From Kitasatospora sp. GAS204B (GTDB lineage: Bacteria > Actinomycetota > Actinomycetes > Streptomycetales > Streptomycetaceae), in contig NZ_JARZAG010000008.1 of the NCBI RefSeq assembly GCF_029892155.1, positions 124,001 through 188,000 of the forward strand: a stretch of 64,000 nucleotides of DNA, given 5' to 3'. The notes below the pieces were generated by a model. The model did not search any database, was not told where the DNA came from, and worked only from the letters and a program-made list of their open reading frames with translations. The stretch's first letter is position 1. Each line of letters begins with the position of its first letter. Shown one piece after another: positions 58,141 to 64,000 of the stretch. A program made the translations under genes and the position numbers.

Positions 58141-58998
58141 TCAGGCCGCCGCGCCCACCCGCCGCGTGGCCGGACGCCGCCCCCGCCCGGGCTTGACCAG
58201 GAACGTCGCCGCGTACACCGCGCTCGCCGTGGCCATGATCGTGAAGCTCGGCGGCAGCTTCGGCAGCTCGGCACTGAGCAGCAGGCCGCCCCACATCTCG
58301 CCGACCGCGAGGCCGGCGGAGAGCGCCAGCGCGTGGAACGGACGGTCCGTCAGCCGGATCGCCGCGCCTGCGGGGGCCGCCAGCAGGCCGAGCAGCAGCA
58401 GCGAGCCGACCGCCTGGGTCGCCTCCGCCGCGCAGGCGCCGACCAGCACCAGGAAGCCGAAGCCGAGCAGGCGCACCGGCACTCCGCGCGCCGCCGCGAC
58501 CGCCTCGTCCACCGTGGCGAAGAGCAGCGGCCGGCCGATCAGCAGGGTGAGCAGGCAGATCGCGCCCGCGATGACGACGGCCAGCGTGGTCTGCGAGCTG
58601 CTCAGCCCGAAGATCGAGCCGAAGAGCACGCTGGTGCCCGCGCCGCCGTTGCCCGAGCCGCTGCGCGAGGTGGTGTAGACGGTCAGGAAGAACGCGCCGA
58701 GCCCGAGGATCCAGGCGAAGACGTTGCCGATCACCACGTCGTCGGGCCGGCCGCGCCGGCCGAGGCCGCCGAGCAGCAGGCCGACGCCGATGGTCGCGGC
58801 GAACAGGCCCAGGCGCAGGTCGTAGCCGCCGGCCAGGGCCGCCATCGCGCCGGTGAACGCGACGTGGCTGAGCGCGTCACCGGTGAACAACTGGGCCCGC
58901 AGCACCAGGAAGTAGCCGACCAGGCCGCAGGCCAGCGCGATGAACGTGCCGGCCAGCAGCGCGTGCTGGAAGAACGCCTGGGAGAGCACCGAGGTCAT
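58141..58998 (-). CDS. Zinc/manganese ABC transporter permease 2
   Basis: A 285-residue ABC-3-type membrane protein with about eight segments: FFQHALLAGTFIALACGLVG, then FLVLRAQLFTGDALSHVAFT, then RGVPVRLLGFGFLVLVGACA and GLLAAPAGAAIRLTDRPFHA. ABC-3 permeases import Zn2+, Mn2+ or Fe2+. Its ATG overlaps the stop of the other permease (ATGA), so they are coupled, suggesting a heterodimeric channel. It is the last gene of the operon. Confidence 0.93.
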   Translation of the reverse strand: MTSVLSQAFFQHALLAGTFIALACGLVGYFLVLRAQLFTGDALSHVAFTGAMAALAGGYDLRLGLFAATIGVGLLLGGLGRRGRPDDVVIGNVFAWILGLGAFFLTVYTTSRSGSGNGGAGTSVLFGSIFGLSSSQTTLAVVIAGAICLLTLLIGRPLLFATVDEAVAAARGVPVRLLGFGFLVLVGACAAEATQAVGSLLLLGLLAAPAGAAIRLTDRPFHALALSAGLAVGEMWGGLLLSAELPKLPPSFTIMATASAVYAATFLVKPGRGRRPATRRVGAAA

Positions 58999-59966
58999 GC
59001 CGCACCCCCTGCGCCGAGCGCCGCCGGGCCGTGACCATGGCCGCCATGGCCGCCATGGCCGCGCCCCTGGCCGCCCTCGTGGGCGCGGCCCCAGGCTTCG
59101 CGGCCCAGCCGCAGCAGCAGCGCCAGCACGTAGCCGGCGAAGGCGAAGGTGGTCACGAAGAAGCCCAGCGGGTAGGGCTGGTAGTACGCGGCGATCAGGC
59201 CCGCCCAGCAGACGCCGAGGCCGAGCAGCACCGAGAGCAGCAGGCTCAGCCCGGGCCGGGCGGTCAACTGTCCGGCGGTGGCCGCCGGGATCACCATCAG
59301 CGCGAAGACCAGCAGGGTGCCGGTGATCTGGCTGGCCTCGGCGGTCGCCGCGCCCAGCAGCACCAGGAAGAGGGTGCCGAGCAGCCGCACCGGCACACCG
59401 CGCCCGGCCGCCACCTGCGGGTCGACCGAGGCGAAGAGCAGCGGTCGGCCGATCACGGCGAGCACGGCCAGCACCACGGCGCCGACCACCGCCAGCACCG
59501 TCACCTGGCTGGTGGTGATGCCCAGGAAGCTGCCGAAGAGCAGCGCGGTCGGCCCTTCCAGCAGGCCCTTGTAGAGGCTGATGAAGAGGAACCCGCAGGC
59601 CAGCGCGAAGGCTTGGACGGTCCCGGTGACCGCGGACTCCTCCGCGCCGCTCCCCTGGCCCTTGCGGCCGAGCGCCGCGATCACCAGGGCCGCCGCGATG
59701 CAGAAGCCGAAGTAGCCGAGCGAGGTACTGAAGCCCGCCAGGACCGCCAGCGAGGCGCCCGGGAAGGCGGCCACCGACAGGGTGTGCCCGGCAAAGGTCT
59801 GGCGGCGCAGCACCATGAACCAGCCCACCACCGCGCAGACCACCGAGACGACCAGGCCGGCTCGGAAAGCGTTCACCATGAAGGCGTAGGACCACATGTC
59901 CTGGAAATCGGCAACCAGGTTCCAGGAGAACACCGGTGACGCCACGTCAGCCAGCTGCACGATCAT
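58995..59966 (-). CDS. Zinc/manganese ABC transporter permease 1
   Basis: A 323-residue ABC-3 permease with about eight segments: AFRAGLVVSVVCAVVGWFMV, LRRQTFAGHTLSVAAFPGAS, and GRGVPVRLLGTLFLVLLGAA then TLLVFALMVIPAATAGQL. The C-terminus is a His/Gly-rich tail (GHGGHGGHGHG), a possible cytosolic metal buffer. The start overlaps the ATPase gene end; ATG 59966 fits a GGAGG a few bases upstream, although GTG 59960 is possible. Coupled to the second permease downstream. Confidence 0.93.
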   Translation of the reverse strand: MIVQLADVASPVFSWNLVADFQDMWSYAFMVNAFRAGLVVSVVCAVVGWFMVLRRQTFAGHTLSVAAFPGASLAVLAGFSTSLGYFGFCIAAALVIAALGRKGQGSGAEESAVTGTVQAFALACGFLFISLYKGLLEGPTALLFGSFLGITTSQVTVLAVVGAVVLAVLAVIGRPLLFASVDPQVAAGRGVPVRLLGTLFLVLLGAATAEASQITGTLLVFALMVIPAATAGQLTARPGLSLLLSVLLGLGVCWAGLIAAYYQPYPLGFFVTTFAFAGYVLALLLRLGREAWGRAHEGGQGRGHGGHGGHGHGPAALGAGGAA

Positions 59967-60930
59967 CACCTCCGGCTGCGGCACCAGCGGTGACGCCGCC
60001 AGCGCTCGCGGCGACGGTGGCCGCGTGCCGGTCGACGTGCCGGGCCGGGGCTTCCGGCTGGCCGACCACCACCAGGCGGCCGTCGCTGGTGCGCAGCACC
60101 TCGACCGGCGTGCGGTAGAGGCGGGTCAGCGTCTCGGAGGTGATCACCTCGGTCGGCGTGCCGGCCATCGCGCCGCCCTCGGCGAGGTAGACCACCCGGT
60201 CGAGGTGGTGCAGGATCGGGTTCACGTCGTGCGCGACCATCACCACCGACACCCCCTCCTGGTGGCAGATCCGGCCGAGCAGCGCCGCGATCGCGCTCTG
60301 GTTGGGCAGGTCCAGGCTGTCCAACGGCTCGTCGAGCAGCAGCACGGACGGACGGCGGACCAGCGCCTGGGCGATCAGCAGCCGCTGCTGCTCACCGCCG
60401 GAACACTGCCCGATCGGCCGGTGCGCGTACTCGGAGGCACCCACCAACTCGATGACCTCGGCGACGCGTTCACGCGCCGCACGGCGTTCGGCGCGGCCCA
60501 GGCCCGGAATCGGGATCCCCCACTTGTCCCCGTCCAGGCCCAGGCGCACCACGTCGATCCCGCGGATCCGCACGCTGGCATCGAAGTTGCGGCGCTGCGG
60601 CAGGTAGCCGACGCCCGCGCTGTGCGCACCTGGCGCGCCGCCGAGCACCGTCACCTCGCCGGCGGCGGGCGGCAGCACCCCGAGCAGCACCTTCACCAGG
60701 GTGGACTTGCCGACCCCGTTGGGGCCCAGGACAGCGGTGAACTCCCCTGCGCCGACGGTCAGATCGACCCCCGACCAGAGGGTCCGCCCGCCGACCCGGA
60801 CGGCCGCGCCGCGCAGCGACAGGACGGGCTCGGCGGCCACCGCCGACCGCTGCTGCTGAGCGGGCACCCGCCCGCCGCTCGCGCGCTTGCTCGTCTCCTG
60901 GGTGGCCATCTCGTCGTGCTGGATGCTCAT
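59947..60930 (-). CDS. znuC: Zinc/manganese ABC transporter ATP-binding protein
   Basis: A 327-residue ABC ATPase. Walker A is LGPNGVGKSTLVKVLL, the signature is GQCSGGEQQRLLIAQAL, Walker B is PSVLLLDEPLDSLDL, and the switch His is in VVMVAHDVNPILHHLD. The Q-loop (GYLPQRRNF) is of the ZnuC/MntB type. It drives metal import together with the two permeases. It overlaps the preceding SBP stop by ATGA and the following permease, so all four genes form one coupled operon. A C-terminal ~60-residue extension is Ala/Gly-rich. Confidence 0.95.
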   Translation of the reverse strand: MSIQHDEMATQETSKRASGGRVPAQQQRSAVAAEPVLSLRGAAVRVGGRTLWSGVDLTVGAGEFTAVLGPNGVGKSTLVKVLLGVLPPAAGEVTVLGGAPGAHSAGVGYLPQRRNFDASVRIRGIDVVRLGLDGDKWGIPIPGLGRAERRAARERVAEVIELVGASEYAHRPIGQCSGGEQQRLLIAQALVRRPSVLLLDEPLDSLDLPNQSAIAALLGRICHQEGVSVVMVAHDVNPILHHLDRVVYLAEGGAMAGTPTEVITSETLTRLYRTPVEVLRTSDGRLVVVGQPEAPARHVDRHAATVAASAGGVTAGAAAGGDDRAAG

Positions 60931-61883
60931 TTGCCGACCGCCTGCTTCAACGCGTCCTCGATGCCTTGCAGTTCCTGTACCTGCCAGTCCTGGAAAGCGG
61001 TTCCGGCGGGCGCCAGGGTCTCGGTGACCTGGGCGACCGGGATGCCCTGCGCCTTGGCCGCGTTCACCTGGGCCATCACGTCGGGGTCGGAGTTCTGGGT
61101 GTTGAAGACGTAGATCTTGATCTGCTTGCCGGAGATCTGCTTGTCGATGGTCGCCTTGTCGGCGGCGGTCGGGTCGTTGCCCTCGCTCATCGCGTCCAGG
61201 AAGCTCTCGGGGGTGATCAGCTTCAGGCCGAGCGACTCGGCCAGCGGCGTCACGATGGACTCCGAGGCGCCGATCGGGGTGCCCGCGTACGTCGCCTTGA
61301 CAGCGTTTTCCAGCTGGTCGTACGGGGCGAGCGTCTGGGTCAGGAAGGTCTGCTTCTGGGCGTCGAAGTAGGCCGCGTCGGCCGGGTCGATCTTCTTGTA
61401 GTCGGCGGTGATCCGGTCGATCACCTGGTGGACGCTGTCCGCCGAGTACCACTGGTGCGGGTTGTCGCCCGCCTTCTTGCCCAGCAGGTCGCCGACCTTG
61501 AGGGCGGTGCGGCCGGAGGACGGGTTGGCGGCGAGCAGCTTGTCCGACCAGGCGTCGTAGCCGATGCCGTTGGTGATCACGTAGTCCGCCGACGCCACCG
61601 CCCGGCCGTCGCCCGTGGTGGGCTCGTAGGAGTGCGGGTCGGTGTTCGGGTTGGTGATGATGCTCTGCACCTTGACGTGGCTGCCGCCGAGCTGGGTGGC
61701 GATGCTGCCCCAGAAGTTCTCCGCGGCCACCACCTGGATCGTCTTCGAACCCTCGCCCGCCGAGGTGCTGGTCTTCGGGGCCGTCGAGCACGCGCTGGTG
61801 CCGGCGAGTACGGCGACAGCGACGACACCGAGGGCAGCGGCGGTGATGCGACGGGGACCGACGCCGGACCTGGCGTGGGGCAT
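60927..61883 (-). CDS. znuA: Zinc/manganese ABC substrate-binding lipoprotein
   Basis: A 318-residue cluster A-I binding protein. A lipoprotein signal with lipobox LAGTSAC (Cys32) anchors it outside the membrane. Metal-ligand region sequences are NTDPHSYEPTTGD (His), KAGDNPHQWYSADSV (His), PIGASESIVTPLAESL (Glu) and FNTQNSDPDVM (Asp). ATG 61883 follows GGGAGA; a GTG 60 nt upstream is less likely. It is the first gene of the SBP-ATPase-permease-permease operon. Fur/Zur-like boxes lie 74-126 nt upstream of its start, which favours zinc. Confidence 0.9.
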   Translation of the reverse strand: MPHARSGVGPRRITAAALGVVAVAVLAGTSACSTAPKTSTSAGEGSKTIQVVAAENFWGSIATQLGGSHVKVQSIITNPNTDPHSYEPTTGDGRAVASADYVITNGIGYDAWSDKLLAANPSSGRTALKVGDLLGKKAGDNPHQWYSADSVHQVIDRITADYKKIDPADAAYFDAQKQTFLTQTLAPYDQLENAVKATYAGTPIGASESIVTPLAESLGLKLITPESFLDAMSEGNDPTAADKATIDKQISGKQIKIYVFNTQNSDPDVMAQVNAAKAQGIPVAQVTETLAPAGTAFQDWQVQELQGIEDALKQAVGK

Positions 61884-61956
61884 GGACGGACTCTCCCGGG
61901 GGCCTTCGGGTCCCGAGCTGCGGGATCCGGTTGTACTGGACACGGTAGAGCCTAGT

Positions 61957-62009
61957 TAGAAATGGTTTTCACATCCAGGCCAGGCGCCTATGAGGTGATA
62001 ATCATTACC
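61957..62009. promoter_or_regulatory. Two Fur-family (Zur-like) boxes before the zinc operon
   Basis: The bottom strand reads TGAAAACCATTTCTA over 61957-61971, which fits the Streptomyces Zur-box pattern TGAAAATGATTTTCA at 11 of 15 positions. GGTGATAATCATTACC at 61994-62009 is a second palindromic Fur-family-type site. Both lie between the zinc operon and the S53 peptidase gene, the first on the operon side. Confidence 0.65.
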
Positions 62010-62334
62010 AATTCTTGACCGCTGGACCCCCTCTCGGCGAAGTGGATCAGCTTTCAGCCACTGGGAGTTATCAACCGGCCACGATCTGCCATCGACGGGC
62101 AGCAGCCTCGCGAGAGTGCCGACAGGCCCCAGCTCGGCAGGCCCCAGCTCGGAAATCCCCAGCTCGGCAACGACCTGCTCACCCGTACCCGTGGGCCTGA
62201 CGGAGCTGACGCAGGTACAGACATGTCAAAGACTTCCCCATGGATCACACAAGCTGCGGACAGACCCACCCGGACAGGAGTGCGATGTCGCCCACGCCGT
62301 CGTCGACGGGACCTACCACCCCTCAGGGACACCC
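62010..62334. other. Gap upstream of the S53 peptidase with a 15-bp tandem repeat
   Basis: No gene is apparent in this 325-nt stretch. Three 15-bp units built on CCCCAGCTCGG run head to tail at 62126-62140, 62141-62155 and 62156-62170. The rest should hold the S53 promoter and leader. No riboswitch is recognised. Confidence 0.4.
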
Positions 62335-63717
62335 ATGCGACGTACCACCCTCAGCCGTGCCACCGCAGCGGCTGTCGGCACCCTCGCCATGTTCGCCACG
62401 ACCGCCCTCACCGGCGCCGTGCCGGCCACCGCCGCACTGAGCGCATCGGCCGCACCGGCGCCGATACCGGCCGCGATCGGACATCGGATGGTGTCCGGCC
62501 AGTTCCCCACTCCCCTCACGCCCAGCCAGTGCCAGGCCCAGTTCCAGGCCTCCTGCTACGGAGCCACCCAGCTCGAGCAGGGCTACGACGAGCACCCGCT
62601 CCTCGACCGGGGGATCAACGGGGCCGGCCGCACCATCGTGATCGTCGACTCCTTCGGATCGCCGACCATCCAGCACGACCTGGACGTCTACAGCGCCCAG
62701 TACGGCATCCCCAGCACCAACGTCCAGGTCGTGAAGTGGGGCACCGTGCCGCCCTTCGACCCGGGCAACTCGGACATGACCGGCTGGGCCGAGGAGACCA
62801 CGATCGACGTCGACATGGCGCACGCCATGGCCCCCGGCGCGAAGATCGTGCTGGTCGAGACCGGCGTCTCGGAGCAGGAGGGGACCACCGGGTTCCCCGA
62901 GATGATGGCCGCCGAGGACTCGCTGATCAAGCAGGGCGTCGGTGACGTCATCACGCAGAGCTTCGGCGCCACCGAGAACACCTTCCCGGGCTTCGACCAG
63001 GGCGACTACTCCAGCCTGCTCAACCTGCGCTACGCCTACAAGGACGCGGCCGCGCACGGCGTCACCGTGCTCGCCTCCTCGGGCGACAACGGCGTCACCG
63101 ACGCCGAGTCGGACGGCAGCACCCTCTACCCGTACCCGGTGACCTCCTGGCCGCCCTCCGACCCGCTGGTGACCGGCGTCGGCGGCACCACGGTGAAGCT
63201 GGACGACAACGGCAACCGGCTGAGCCCGGACTCCGTCTGGGACGACCCGTCGACCGGCGGCGGCGCCTCCGGGGGCGGCAAGTCCAAGGTCTTCAGCCGC
63301 CCGCTGTTCCAGCTCGGCGTGCAGAGCACCGTGGGCAACTCCCGTGGCGTGCCGGACATCAGCATGGTCGGCGACCCGAACACCGGCGTCTGGACCTACA
63401 ACAGCTTCGGGCCGCAGGACGACGGCTGGGAGCTGTGGGGCGGCACCAGCGTGGCCAGCCCGGTCTTCTCCGGCGTGGTGGCACTGGCCGACCAGGTCGC
63501 CGGGCACCGCCTCGGGAACCTGAACTACGGCCTCTACGCGCTGGGTGCGGCGCAGCAGGCCGGCGCCAAGTGGACCGGGATCAACGACGTCGTGGGCGGC
63601 TCCAACACCTACAACAACGTCCCCGGCTGGCCCGTCACCCCGGGCTACGACATGGCGACCGGCTGGGGCACGGTGGACGTGGCCAAGTTCGTGCCGACGA
63701 TCGCCGCACTCGGCTGA
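62335..63717 (+). CDS. Secreted S53-family peptidase (sedolisin type)
   Basis: A 460-residue secreted serine-carboxyl peptidase. A Sec signal peptide (~1-34) is followed directly by the catalytic domain; the long prodomain of classical sedolisins is missing. Candidate active-site residues are Glu154 and Asp158 in GWAEETTIDVDMAHAMAPGA, oxyanion Asp251 in ASSGDNGVTDAESDG, and Ser372 in GGTSVASPVFSGV. The C-terminal PGYDMATGWGTVDVAKF resembles the calcium site of S53 enzymes. They act at acidic pH in extracellular protein degradation. AGGGAC precedes ATG 62335. Two strong hairpins follow the stop. Confidence 0.9.
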   Translation: MRRTTLSRATAAAVGTLAMFATTALTGAVPATAALSASAAPAPIPAAIGHRMVSGQFPTPLTPSQCQAQFQASCYGATQLEQGYDEHPLLDRGINGAGRTIVIVDSFGSPTIQHDLDVYSAQYGIPSTNVQVVKWGTVPPFDPGNSDMTGWAEETTIDVDMAHAMAPGAKIVLVETGVSEQEGTTGFPEMMAAEDSLIKQGVGDVITQSFGATENTFPGFDQGDYSSLLNLRYAYKDAAAHGVTVLASSGDNGVTDAESDGSTLYPYPVTSWPPSDPLVTGVGGTTVKLDDNGNRLSPDSVWDDPSTGGGASGGGKSKVFSRPLFQLGVQSTVGNSRGVPDISMVGDPNTGVWTYNSFGPQDDGWELWGGTSVASPVFSGVVALADQVAGHRLGNLNYGLYALGAAQQAGAKWTGINDVVGGSNTYNNVPGWPVTPGYDMATGWGTVDVAKFVPTIAALG

Positions 63718-63730
63718 CGCAGCATCAGTA

Positions 63731-63822
63731 GTTCTGCTGGGCATGCCAGTTCAGCTCATGCCAGCAGAACGACCGGGTACCGCGGGAGCGCCGGCCGAAC
63801 AATCGGCACCGGCGCTCCCGCG
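63731..63822 (+). terminator. Two tandem terminators after the S53 gene
   Basis: The first hairpin pairs 63731-63745 with 63757-63770, 14 bp with one bulged G. The second pairs 63781-63794 with 63809-63822, 14 bp perfect, with a further 4-bp inner stem (63795-63798 with 63803-63806). Confidence 0.85.
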
Positions 63823-64000
63823 CTCATCCGCCCTGATTTTCCAGGGCCCCGAACGGTCGAACGCGCCGTGCCCTTGAAGTGGACTGCCTGGTCCAGGGCA
63901 ATCCGGCGTCCCTGCCGCCATCGACTACGGCGGGCCACCAGAAGTACGCCGACGCCTGCTGACGGGGTGTCGGCGGAGGTCGATAGGGTCGGACCACCTG
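63823..64000. other. Gene-free end of the window
   Basis: I see no gene in these last 178 nt. GATAGGGT near 63981 might be the -10 region of a gene starting outside the window. Confidence 0.3.

Overview
This 64 kb window is very GC-rich actinobacterial chromosome, most likely from the family Streptomycetaceae (Streptomyces, Kitasatospora or Streptacidiphilus). The evidence is strong codon bias with G/C in third positions, many GTG starts and leaderless genes, long hairpin terminators without U-tracts, a monomeric NADP isocitrate dehydrogenase, an SAV_915-family gene, RsbW-like ATPase and XRE/TPR regulator genes, and streptomycete-style metal and sugar operators. I see no rRNA genes, prophage, insertion sequence, CRISPR array or secondary-metabolite gene cluster. 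It reads as chromosomal arm or near-core territory with many small regulator-target pairs.

Layout. 0-5 kb: a VOC protein and PNPOx-family pair, a SnoaL remnant, ltrA, then a secreted NTF2-like protein divergent from a TetR regulator with three matching operator sites. 5-15 kb: a fused acyl-CoA carboxyltransferase, a FUSC exporter, an Nramp-related transporter under an M-box magnesium riboswitch, a small HTH protein, an SDR-type reductase, and an MFS exporter divergent from an HxlR regulator. 15-26 kb: an RsbW-like ATPase and XRE/TPR regulator, a CsoR-box-controlled metal permease, a winged-helix protein, an unusual tRNA-Cys, LysR and GlxA regulators with small enzymes, and a threonine dehydratase-like enzyme. 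26-33 kb: an acetate permease, an APH-like kinase, small membrane and hypothetical proteins, and a membrane-anchored XRE protein with an SH3-like exterior. 33-44 kb: an S4 protein; a TetR-glpD operon divergent from an alkyl-DHAP-synthase-like oxidase and a lipid kinase (a possible ether-lipid locus); a lactate-monooxygenase family enzyme; an RraA-like protein; a molbindin; and icd. 44-51 kb: two large secreted proteins, one an Agd3/CE18-like polysaccharide deacetylase with four Ig repeats and one a GH8 glycosidase with a CsnR-like operator, then RidA and a hypothetical. 51-57 kb: a KimA-family potassium transporter, a B12-riboswitch-controlled Ni/Co transporter divergent from an ArsR sensor, an MBL hydrolase with its own HTH regulator, and a PARG-like pseudogene. 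57-64 kb: a small SAV_915 pair, a four-gene zinc ABC operon behind Fur/Zur-like boxes, and a secreted S53 peptidase.

Metal and ion homeostasis recurs: an M-box on an Nramp-related gene, a CsoR-type box on a YraQ-type permease, a B12 riboswitch plus ArsR on the NiCoT gene, Zur-like boxes on the zinc importer, a KimA potassium transporter and a molybdate-binding protein. The other repeated pattern is a divergent regulator and target gene sharing a palindromic or repeated operator.

All functions come from reading translated sequence and known family motifs. No database search was run.
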